Assembly: GCA_019044685.2 (NCBI GenBank)
Contig: JAGTXX020000006.1
Location: forward strand, 2,189,501-2,253,500
Length of the DNA: 64,000 nt
Direction: 5' to 3'
DNA from: Nannochloris sp. 'desiccata'
Lineage: Eukaryota > Chlorophyta > Trebouxiophyceae > Chlorellales > Chlorellaceae
This document shows, in pieces, positions 10,029 through 18,581 of this stretch; within the stretch, counting starts at the first letter, position 1; each line of letters opens with the position of its first letter. The notes under the pieces were generated by a model. That model was given only the letters and a program-made list of their open reading frames with translations. It was not told the origin of the DNA and searched no databases. Made by a program: the position numbers and the translations under genes.

Positions 10029-10246
10029 TTCTTCTGCTGAATTTCCTTTTTTTAAAGCCTAGAAGATTTTAAACGAAGTCAACTCTGAAAAAGAAAGCGC
10101 TCGACCTGGGACGAACCAAAGGCCAACTTCAGACTGTCACTACATTTCAAAAGGTCAGCTTCAACAACAGCCGCGTATTAATAAACTTAGCAATTTGCTT
10201 TAACTGTCTACATTGGTTGACAGTTTACCTTATTTAAATCTTATAT

Positions 10247-11205
10247 ATGCATAGTTTAATGAAAATGAAGGCAATTAGCCTTTTGGTCATTACATTTGCA
10301 TTGGCCGCAATCTCTGCTAATGCAGAGAGCAGCAGGAAGGTAAGGACTAATAAAGAGTTTATGAAGACGTGGTCTAGCGATTGACGCGAAAATTTGTATT
10401 TTTTATCCCTAGATCTTTGCTTCAAAGCCGATGCATCTAGCTCCCCCCAATCTTGAAAATCTTGTTTTGGATTTTTAAATTTTTAAATCCGGTTTTTTAT
10501 CTGCAGGTTCTCCAGAACATTCCACTTGTGACCCCTGTTCCCGCACCTGCTCCTGCACCTGCTCCTGCACCTGCCAATGCTCCAACTTCTGCCCCCAAGC
10601 CTTCTCCGGCTCCCAGGCCTTCTCCTTCCCCCAAGCCTTCTCCGGCTCCTAAACCATCCCCTAAACCAAAACCATCTCCTAAACCAAAACCATCCCCTAC
10701 ACCCCGTCCCATTTATAACGCAAAGAAGTGCAGGAACACAAAGAAAGGAGTGTTGTACCCTAAAGGTGGCCGCACCCTCATAACCTTAAAGGCTAAAGGC
10801 GAGCGTCTTTTCTGGTGCAACAACAGCTTACTCGACCTCAACGGCAAAGGAAAACCCCATGGTGATGGCACTGCCAAACTCGTTTCCACTGACGGTCTCT
10901 GGACTGGCAATCTCCTCTTCCGCCTCTCCGACGGCCTTCCACAGTGGACCATCACCAACAAGCGGACTGGCAGTAAGCGTGTAATTATCGCCAAGGCTGC
11001 ACCTGAAGCTCGTAAGGACGCTCCTAACAAGAGCCCTCTTACCTGGGATCGCCGCATGGTTGTCAGGTCTTCCGGACCCAAGCCTGCCGTCACTTGGGTC
11101 GTCCGCACCGACACCACTTCTGGTGCTGTGCCTACCAAGTGCAGCGGCGATATCGATGTGATTGTGCCTTTCACTGCTGTTTATGACCTCATTGCCTGCG
11201 TCTAA
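10247..11205 (+). CDS. Secreted proline-rich protein with C-terminal DUF3455-like domain
   Basis: Exon 1 (10247-10339) encodes a signal peptide ([22 protein letters not shown]). A 167-base GTAAGG...CTGCAG intron leads to exon 2 (10507-11205); total 263 residues. Exon 2 opens with an Ala-Pro/Ser-Pro/Lys-Pro repeat region (about 10530-10710), typical of hydroxyproline-rich cell-wall glycoproteins of green algae. The C-terminal ~155 residues form a globular domain with four Cys. Spaced matches ([52 protein letters not shown]) recall the DUF3455 pattern of a GG-P-C motif and a terminal aromatic strand. That assignment is a pattern-level guess. Likely role: extracellular matrix protein, function unknown. 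Exon 2 codon use is C-rich, unlike its neighbours. Confidence 0.7.
10532..10706 (+). repeat. Proline-rich coding tandem repeats
   Basis: Short in-frame units alternate Ala-Pro (CCTGCTCCTGCA) and Lys-Pro-Ser-Pro (AAACCATCCCCTAAACCA). They give a PAPAP block followed by PSP/KPKP blocks inside the secreted protein gene. Confidence 0.8.
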
Positions 11206-11765
11206 ACCTGAAGACCACCTTCTTTTTCTTTTCTCCTTTTCATTTGTGACCTTACTACACGTAGTTTTTAAATAGATAGAACTTGTTTTTGTTTTTGGTT
11301 GGCTCTGCCTCACTGGCGAGTTATGAAAATCAAACAAGAAACACAAGCTCATGTACCCCCCTTTCCTATTTAATTCGGTCTTTTCTTCTTCCTCGGAAAC
11401 ATTATCTGCTTGATGCAGCTTGCAAATTGCAAACTTTGGTTTTAAACTCTATTTACTAAGTTAATATTCATCATTCCTATTCTCCCAGAGTGGGCGAGCA
11501 TGTGCACCCCTTTTCTGAATGAATATCATCAAACAAACTGTAAATATTAAACAAGATAGATGTATCATAGATCGTAGAGAAAGATTGTGCTTTGTTATAC
11601 TGAACTACTAATTAAACACTGGAGTTGAAGGCAGCAGTCCAGAAGTAGTCGAGTGACAAGGCACTCGAGCTGTTGAACAACACACGATTTCTCCACGCGC
11701 TCAAGCTTTATGGGCCTCTGTTTATACTTTTATTTTTACCTTTGCAACTGCTACAATCCTTTGAA
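11206..11765. other. Intergenic, 560 bases
   Basis: 3' UTR of the proline-rich gene and leader or promoter of GDH. The frame of GDH exon 1 stays open upstream to a TTG at 11673 and encodes a hydrophobic stretch, but it has no ATG. Nothing else recognised. Confidence 0.35.
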
Positions 11766-13323
11766 ATGAACATCCAAGAAAATGGCGCTCCCAAAAGGAG
11801 CCAAGAAGAGAAAATGCTCGATGGCATCGAGTCAGATGATCTCAAGGTCAGCTGATATATATGCTATTCTTTGGATCCTGTAGTATTATGTCTTTCATTT
11901 CCAACTCTGTTAAAGTCTCCTCTGGGCCTTGGACCTCGCCCTTAATCCATTGTCTTCTCTCTTTTCAAAATACTTGCAGGCTGTCCTCCGAGCTGTTGTT
12001 GCGAGAGACCCAGACCAAGTGGAATTTCACAGCGCAATACACGAAGTAATTCTCTCTTTAGAACCCGTATTCAACAAAAACCCTGAGCTACTCCCCATTT
12101 TGGCGCAACTCTGTGAACCCGAGCGCCAAATTATATTTCGAGTTCCTTGGCTGGATGATTCTAACAATATGCAAATAAACCGAGGATTCCGTATTCAATT
12201 CAGCTCTGCCATTGGTCCTTACAAAGGCGGTCTTCGTTTCCACCCCAGCGTCAACGCCAGCATTATGAAATTTCTCGCCTTCGAGCAATGCTTTAAAAAT
12301 GCCCTTACCGGCCTTCCGCTGGGCGCTGGCAAAGGCGGAAGCGACTTTAACCCCAAGGGACGCTCTGATGGTGAGATTATGAGATTCTGTCAATCTTTTA
12401 TGTCTGAATTATTCCGCCATATTGCTGAAGACGTCGATGTGCCTGCTGGAGATATCGGTGTCGGCTCTAAAGAAGTTGGGTATCTCTTTGGACAATATAA
12501 AAGAATTTCAAATCACTTTCAAGGCGCTTTAACCGGGAAAGGAATGGAATTTGGCGGCTCTGTTTGCCGGCCTGAAGCTACTGGATTTGGGGTTGTGTTT
12601 CTCGCTCAAGAGTTGATCGCTGACCGAGGTGGTGATAGAGGCAGTGATCTGAAAGATAAAAGGTGTGTGGTCACTGGGGCCGGTAATGTAGCTCGCTTTT
12701 GTGCTGTGAAATTGATCTCTAGCGGCGCTAAAGTAATTGCAATCAGTGATTCTAAAGGGACATTAGTAGCTACAGACGCGGAGGGCTTTACAAAAGAAGA
12801 CCTGGATCAAGTGAAAAAAATAAAATCAAGCCATTCTGGGGATCTCGCCGACTTTAAAAGCAAGAATTCAATCAAATATTTTGGGGATAAAACAAAGCCC
12901 TGGGCTTTAGAAGAAGTGGGAAATATCGACCTAGCCTTCCCCTGTGCTACTCAAAATGAATTTGATGAAAATGACGTGGAAGCTGTCGCAAAGAAAGGTT
13001 GCTGGGCAGTCATCGAAGGTGCAAATATGCCAGTTACCTCGTCCGGTGCGGCTGCTTTAGCCGCTAAGGAGATTATTCACGTGCCTGGAAAGATGGCCAA
13101 TGCCGGTGGAGTTGCTGTTTCTGGCCTCGAAATGGCGCAGAATAGAACTATGGGCACCTGGGATGGTGAGGACGTGTATAATAGACTTCAAACTATTATG
13201 AAGGATATTTATCACACCGCAAAACAAGCTGCTGAAGGATATGGAGTTGAATTGGGTGCTGGAGCAAATATAGCTGCATTTCTCAAGGTGGCAGAAGCAT
13301 TGAAAGCTCAGGGAGCGGTGTAG
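11766..13323 (+). CDS. GDH: Hexameric glutamate dehydrogenase, NADP type, two exons
   Basis: Exons 11766-11846 and 11980-13323 (intron GTCAGC...TTGCAG, phase 0) encode 474 residues, close to the ~450 of class I hexameric GDH. The sequence follows the bacterial/fungal/algal NADP-dependent GdhA type: PYKGGLRFHP with the substrate Lys, GAGKGGSDFNPKG with the catalytic Lys, and PAGDIGVGSKEVGYLFGQ with the catalytic Asp. A Rossmann domain follows (VVTGAGNVARF), then AFPCATQNEF, VIEGANMP and the NAGGVAVSGLEM box. It interconverts glutamate with 2-oxoglutarate and ammonium. ATG 11766 is the first ATG in frame. The N-terminus lacks an obvious organelle presequence, so a cytosolic enzyme is favoured. 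NADP preference is inferred from the subfamily. Confidence 0.92.
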
Positions 13324-13407
13324 AGAGAAATTGAGATTACTAATGTCGATTTTACGGTACGGTCTTTTAATCGACGGGCCTCATTTTTGTTTGTTTGTTT
13401 GTTTTGT

Positions 13408-15009
13408 TTATATTGTTAATGACTTCATGTTTTGTATCATTTCTAGAAGTTCTGCTGCGCTGGGTCTCTCAGCAGGATCACTTTTCAAGCATATATCAAC
13501 AAGGTCTCGTAGCTCTTTAGGATATTTTTGTTCTATACCTGCTGGCCAGCTCCATTGTCCACTGCGATTTTTATCGGAAGGAAAGAATGAAAATTAATTT
13601 CTGTCGAGCAAACCACAATGTACGAATTTGCGCGTACCAAGAATGTAAATAGATTGTCAATATAGTATAATAGACAAATAGTTATTAGAAAAAGAATTAA
13701 TACGTACTTGACTATAGCTAGCATCAAGCTGCCACCCGCTTCTGCAGTTCTTTCAAACGGGCTTTCGCCAACAAGCAAGTAATATAACACACAGCCAGCT
13801 GCCCAAATGTCCACTTTAGTGTCTATGGTACATGACGAAGGGACATCCCAGAGCTCTGGGGCGCGGTATGGAGCTGTAGTACGTCGCTGCAAATTAAAAG
13901 ATTAAAAGAAAACCAATTCTCTAAATTTTGAAATCTTGGAAAAAAAAATCAACAATCGTCGTTTGTAGCTTTTATTTTTAAGGAAAAAAACAAAACAAAA
14001 AATCTACCTCTGCATCTTCTTGGGCAACGAGTGCATCTGTACGAGACGTGATCTGAACCTCAGCAGGCGCAACACTTCCAAAATCCATCAACACCGCATG
14101 AGGCAATCGCGGCTGCTTCTGTTGCGAAGATGATGATGCACTTGCCGTTACTATTAAATGTGCTGCATCATCTGCATCAGCACCAGTTCTATCCATTTTT
14201 ACACTAGAAGAACTTTTAGATGTTTCTACCAGCAGCTCTGGAGGGAGTGGTTTCTGTGTACTCAGTAAAATATTATGCGGTTTGACATCTCTATGCGACA
14301 GAGCGACTGTCTGTCCTGGGCCTGTTGAATGCATCGCATGCAAAGCATGACATAGTTTTGAAAATATATGGGTTGCTTCTAGGGTAGAGAGAGGTAAATT
14401 TGATTTAAGTCGGTCTTGTACATAATCCCAGACGTTAGTTTCCTGTAGAACAACAAAAAAGAAAGAAAAATAAATAAATAAATAACACCGTCCATTATTA
14501 GAATGCAGTTTTTTCTTTATATCGAGGTAGAGCACTTATAATTAACTGGAAAAATTCAAAGTAAACCCCACCATCAACGGAAATAGCATATAAACCACGT
14601 AGGTCTCTGCCTTGACAACTTGAGATTCTATTAATGGCAGCAAATTTGGATGTTTTGGTAACTCTCGTTTCATTACCAGAATTTCCCGCTCGGCTAGGGC
14701 AAGCTGTTCTTTTTCTCCTGCTAAAACCTTCTTAAGAGCATACTTCCGTGGTTGAGGAGAAATGTGTATACCTGAGGTAGGTGGTGTACTAGCAAGAGAG
14801 GTCTCAGGAAGCGTCTCTTCAGCTAGATAGACAAACGAGTAGCCACCCTCGCCAAGTTTGCGGAGAATGCGAAGGTGGTGCTTGCCTACTTTCACCTCTT
14901 CTACGAGTGATGGGAGCCATGGTGCGAGCGTTTGATTGATCTGCTCTGTGAGTTGTTCACGTAATTGAGGGAGCTGCTCAGAAACGCCCTTCCACCAGTC
15001 ATTAAACAT
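13408..15009 (-). CDS. STK16/NAK-family serine/threonine kinase, four exons
   Basis: Minus-strand exons 15009-14572, 14442-14008, 13886-13708 and 13561-13408 give 401 residues. Kinase motifs run in order: glycine loop LGEGGYSFVYLAE, Lys in YALKKVL, HRDVKPHNILL, DFGS (LMDFGSVAPA), APYRAPEL, and DIWAAGCVLYYLLVGESPFE, then a last exon with LKSDPAERPSAAELL. The EGGFS-type loop and DFGS instead of DFGX-T resemble STK16/MPSK1 and yeast Env7, Golgi- or vacuole-associated kinases of the NAK family. A Ser/Gln insert (about 14095-14240) lies between HRD and DFG. The first donor, GTGGGG, is unusual, but only it keeps phase. Its 5' end faces the AKR gene, 454 bases away. Confidence 0.87.
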
Positions 15010-15463
15010 GGTGGTGATCTAATTCAAAATTTTGAAATAATATTGACGTGTTTCTGCTTTATTCTGACCGGCATGGACTCCATACATTTGGGTCTTTGGT
15101 GATGAATAAATCAAGTGTTTGAAAGCTTTGCCTGCGCTTTTATGATGAGTTTGGGACCTCTTGACTTCAAACTGCTGGCTTTCATTCAGTCAAAACAGTA
15201 TATCCATTAACTCCCCACTAGAACGCCTCAATTGCTTAATAAAAACATTAATTATATATCAGGTCACTTAGATAATCGATTCAACACAGAGAATTGCCCT
15301 TTTATCAAGTTTACCTACAAGATTAATAAATCTCAAATTACATGGGGGCAATACATTCTACATTCTACATTTTGAACTGCTAACCTTCACCCCAATTAAC
15401 ACTTCAGTAGCATCTAGATCTTTTTAATCTAAATTGTGATCTGTCATTTCAACCACAAGACCC
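15010..15463. other. Divergent promoter region, 454 bases
   Basis: Lies between the start codons of the minus-strand kinase and the plus-strand AKR. AT-rich, with the repeat ATTCTACATTCTACATTTT near 15355. No further feature recognised. Confidence 0.35.
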
Positions 15464-16876
15464 ATGGCAGGAGAAGACAGAGGAACCCCTTCAAAAGGCC
15501 GACGGGCGACGACATCGCCTTTTAGCTTGGGCACTTCTTCCTCAATAATGCTCTCTGCTGCAATCGTTTTAGGTCTATTTACAGTATGCATTGTGGGATT
15601 TTCTATGCATACGTTAATGCTAGAAGAAAGGGCCCATAATGATGGCAGGGAAGTCCTACCAGGTAATGACCACCATCTCGCCGGCGATAAGAAAACAATT
15701 ATGAAAACACTACCGATCAAAAACAAAAGAATAGAAGCAGCAGTAGAGAAAGAAGAAGATAAATCCTCTTTAGGCTTACCAGAGAGTATTAAAACATCAT
15801 TTACGCCCTTACTACGTCCTGGATGTGCTGATAAATCTCCAGACTGTTTAAAATGGGCAGCAGACGGCAATTGCAGAAAAAATCCGGCTCACATGTTTAC
15901 CGAGTGCCTTGCTAGTTGTGGTGGATGCGATGCTGCGTATAAACATGCTGTTCCACAGAGCATAGAGCTTCGTTATCGCCAAAAAATGCCGACATTAGGG
16001 TTTGGAACAGCAGGTTTAGGTACTAAAACGAAAGAAATAGTCAAAATGGCCCTAAAAGAAGGCTACAGAAGAATAGATAGTGCACAAGCTCGAGAATGGT
16101 ATCGAGAAGATTTGGTCGGTGCTGCTGTGCGTGCTGTGAGTAGTACCATCCCACGTGATCAGATTTTTATCACTACAAAGGTTCACCCACGAGATTTAGG
16201 TTCGCATGCGACAAAGGCAGCAATCGAGAAGAGTCTCAAAGATTTAAAAACAAATTATTTGAATCTAGTTTTATTGCATTATGCCGAATGTTGGGGAGAT
16301 CTGTGTCAAGGAGAGAGCCCTGAAGGTACTTGGGAAGAAAGCTGGGCAGAGTTAGAAGCACTGGTAGCACAAGGTATCATCCGAAGTATAGGGGTGAGTA
16401 ATTTTTCAATACAACAGCTCGCGTCGTTGTTGTCCATCGCTACCATAAAGCCTAGCTTAGTGCAGTCCAATTATGAACCGCTACGTCCAGCGAGAGGTTT
16501 ACAAGCCTTCTGTGAGCGGAATGGTATTCAATTCGAAAGCTACAGCACTCTAGGGGGCCAATATGGAGGAGATCCAACAGTTCAAGGGAAGAATCCAGTG
16601 CTTGAACATCCAGAAATTGTGGCTTTAGCAGAAAAGAAACAGAAGACTCCCGCCCAAATTGTACTGCGGTGGGCACTTCAATTAGGTCAAACTGTAGTGC
16701 CAAGGACCACACGGGTGGGACACATGCGCGAGAATACTGCTACTTTTGACTTTGACTTGACTGATGATGATATGAATGTACTAGAGAGCCTTGCTGGAGG
16801 TGGGAGGGGTACTGCTATAAATACAAATACTGATACTGCTGGCAGCGGTGTTGCCGTGGACGGTAGAAATGAATAA
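15464..16876 (+). CDS. Membrane-anchored aldo-keto reductase with ShKT domain
   Basis: Intronless, 470 residues, three parts. Residues about 27-50 are a single membrane anchor (SAAIVLGLFTVCIVGFSM) after a polar, basic tail, giving a type II topology. Residues about 119-155 are a ShKT module with six Cys (C...C...C...C..C..C, ending ECLASCGGC), the short disulfide-rich fold also found in plant and algal prolyl 4-hydroxylases. Residues about 170-455 are an aldo-keto reductase: LGFGTAGLG, RIDSAQ...EWY (Asp, Tyr), ITTKVHP (Lys), VLLHYAECW (His), IGVSNFS, VQSNYEPL and VVPRTTRVGHMREN for the NADPH pocket. All four catalytic residues appear present. It probably reduces carbonyls in the ER/Golgi lumen; the substrate is unknown. 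Known in family: cytosolic AKRs. The secretory anchor and ShKT are unusual. Confidence 0.85.
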   Translation: MAGEDRGTPSKGRRATTSPFSLGTSSSIMLSAAIVLGLFTVCIVGFSMHTLMLEERAHNDGREVLPGNDHHLAGDKKTIMKTLPIKNKRIEAAVEKEEDKSSLGLPESIKTSFTPLLRPGCADKSPDCLKWAADGNCRKNPAHMFTECLASCGGCDAAYKHAVPQSIELRYRQKMPTLGFGTAGLGTKTKEIVKMALKEGYRRIDSAQAREWYREDLVGAAVRAVSSTIPRDQIFITTKVHPRDLGSHATKAAIEKSLKDLKTNYLNLVLLHYAECWGDLCQGESPEGTWEESWAELEALVAQGIIRSIGVSNFSIQQLASLLSIATIKPSLVQSNYEPLRPARGLQAFCERNGIQFESYSTLGGQYGGDPTVQGKNPVLEHPEIVALAEKKQKTPAQIVLRWALQLGQTVVPRTTRVGHMRENTATFDFDLTDDDMNVLESLAGGGRGTAINTNTDTAGSGVAVDGRNE

Positions 16877-16920
16877 GAGAACCTGATTTGCGGCTAGATG
16901 GATGAAAAAAAGAAATTTCG

Positions 16921-16925
16921 TTACA
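16921..16925 (-). terminator. Putative polyadenylation motif TGTAA for bL31m
   Basis: TTACA on the plus strand, so TGTAA on the minus strand, 159 bases beyond the bL31m stop. Confidence 0.35.
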
Positions 16926-17078
16926 TTAAAAAATGTCTCTGCTCTGTGGCCACATGCTGGGACACAGTATGGGCCGGCAGCCGCCGTCAAACCTCAAACG
17001 CCATACAATTTTATTTATTTACTGGATTCGATATAGACATGTACACAGAGTTAAGTTAATAATAAAGTATTGATACAA

Positions 17079-17083
17079 TGTAA
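17079..17083 (+). terminator. Putative polyadenylation motif TGTAA for the AKR gene
   Basis: TGTAA 203 bases after the AKR stop and immediately next to the last codon of the convergent bL31m gene. Confidence 0.35.
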
Positions 17084-17389
17084 CTATAGTGTTTTCTCTT
17101 CCGGCGCTGCTGCTGTTTCACTAATTTGCTCCTCAGCCTGCTGCTTGCTACCTAGAGATCCTTGATTGCCGCTCTCAACAAAACCATCAAATCTTTTTAG
17201 TAGTTTAGAAATGCGTTCATCTTCCATACTAAGCCCCGCCTTCTCACCAGTCCAAGCAGGATGCGTTGTTGTGTCCGATTGCAACATGTATGGCGTGGCT
17301 CTATTTAAAACGCTTTGAATGCTAAATGATGAGCCATTACGCATCACTACTGTTAAGTTCTTCATTAATGGGTGAATCCCCTTTCTCAT
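17084..17389 (-). CDS. Mitochondrial ribosomal protein bL31m
   Basis: Intronless, 101 residues. It begins MRKGIHPLMKNLTVVMRNGSS, the start of bacterial-type L31 (KGIHP with a beta strand after it), and continues with THPAWTG, matching the C-terminal HPFxTG box of L31. The zinc-binding Cys are absent, as in many organelle L31 proteins. An acidic, Gln-rich extension (about 35 residues) follows. Known role: large-subunit protein at the subunit interface. I favour mitochondria because plant mitochondrial bL31 has the same short start with no long presequence; a plastid copy would normally carry a transit peptide. Confidence 0.75.
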   Translation of the reverse strand: MRKGIHPLMKNLTVVMRNGSSFSIQSVLNRATPYMLQSDTTTHPAWTGEKAGLSMEDERISKLLKRFDGFVESGNQGSLGSKQQAEEQISETAAAPEEKTL

Positions 17390-17526
17390 TTTGATTAACC
17401 TTTTGGCGACTGTTTTACAATACTAATATAGATTTAAAACTATTTCAATTGCCAGGCTGGCTCCTTGCCTTACTTTCATATATGCCGGCACAGCCTTCAC
17501 TACAGTAACAATACTCATTTCAAATT

Positions 17527-18360
17527 TCAAATATTCCATTGGGCGCCTGTCTGCTCTTCTAGAATATCCCACAGTCTCCTACGTGCGTCTACATCATATG
17601 CAGGGCTTGGCGCCCTGTTTTCCCTACTTGATATAAAATACCCGCCACTAACCTGGCTCACCGAGCCATCGGTCGCTAAGAAAAACTGATCATTTGCATC
17701 CTGTACTCGCATTCCTATTGGGCCCCAGCCTGCATACAACATCTTGGTGTTCACTGTCCCTGGATCCAAGGAATTAGAGGTGATAGGTGCACCTGATTTG
17801 GCTAATCTCTCCGCTAGCTCATTGGAGAACATGATGTCGGCCAGCTTGCTCAAAGAATACGCATTGTGGGCAGAATACCCTTTTTCTTGCTGTAGATTGT
17901 CAAAATCAATAGAACTTGACGCAGAGACGCTTGCTACGTTGACAATACGCTCCTTTATAGAGTTCTGGGCTAAGAGAAGAGAGGTTAACAGGAATGGAGC
18001 GGCGACATTCACCGCCCATGTCAACTCTAATCCGCTTGAACTGATAACTTTCTGCTTCTCATAGACACCAGCGTTGTTAATTAGGCATGTTAACTGCTTT
18101 CTCTCCCATTTTAGGGTTTCTTTGACCTCTGTAGCTAGGCGCCGCACCTGAGTAAGGTCAGAAAGGTCGGCAACGAAAGAGGAGACGGTGCCGTTGCCAT
18201 TCGATGTGAGAAAATCTACAGTCTCTTTAACTCGCGCTGCATTTCGGCCATGGACCATAACATGGGCACCTGCACGGCATAATTTCTCTGCAGTATGACG
18301 TCCAATGCCGTCGGTGCTTCCAGTCACCAAATATGATTTGTCTCTTAAGAGACTTGCCAT
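17527..18360 (-). CDS. Short-chain dehydrogenase/reductase
   Basis: Intronless, 277 residues, classical SDR length. The NADP(H) loop is TGSTDGIGRHTAEKL near the N-terminus. Then come HGRN (Arg favouring NADP), ADLSD, LINNAGVYEK, the catalytic Ser in VNVASVSAS and YSLSK (Tyr and Lys), followed by SLDPGTVNTKM. The Asn of the tetrad is in TWAVNVAAPFLL. The overall pattern resembles the retinol dehydrogenase/DHRS-like group of SDRs; the substrate cannot be inferred. No targeting peptide. Divergent from the FAD-CS gene, 221 bases between start codons. A TTACA (TGTAA on this strand) at 17415-17419 lies about 110 bases past the stop. Confidence 0.88.
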   Translation of the reverse strand: MASLLRDKSYLVTGSTDGIGRHTAEKLCRAGAHVMVHGRNAARVKETVDFLTSNGNGTVSSFVADLSDLTQVRRLATEVKETLKWERKQLTCLINNAGVYEKQKVISSSGLELTWAVNVAAPFLLTSLLLAQNSIKERIVNVASVSASSSIDFDNLQQEKGYSAHNAYSLSKLADIMFSNELAERLAKSGAPITSNSLDPGTVNTKMLYAGWGPIGMRVQDANDQFFLATDGSVSQVSGGYFISSRENRAPSPAYDVDARRRLWDILEEQTGAQWNI

Positions 18361-18581
18361 GAATAAAATTTAGTTGGCCAAATAGCTCGTCTGCAGACTT
18401 CTAAGAATAATAATATTCGATTCTTATATGATTTACTGGGTGATCAATACAATTAATTCTGGAGAATTAATTTCTTGCAAATTTTAGATCACTCCACGTG
18501 GCCACTTCAATTTTTTGGCTTGATCCTGTGATTATCTGGCCCACTGAAGCATTTTGAAATCTCCATAGTGGCTATATTGCA
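18361..18581. promoter_or_regulatory. Divergent promoter with G-box-like CACGTGG
   Basis: The 221 bases between the SDR and FAD-CS start codons contain CACGTGG near 18496, matching the plant G-box core bound by bZIP/bHLH factors. Regulatory function is inference. Confidence 0.3.

Noticed and set aside
11673..11765. Hydrophobic N-terminal extension of GDH
   Set aside because: The open frame has no ATG and no plausible splice acceptor; ATG 11766 is the first start.
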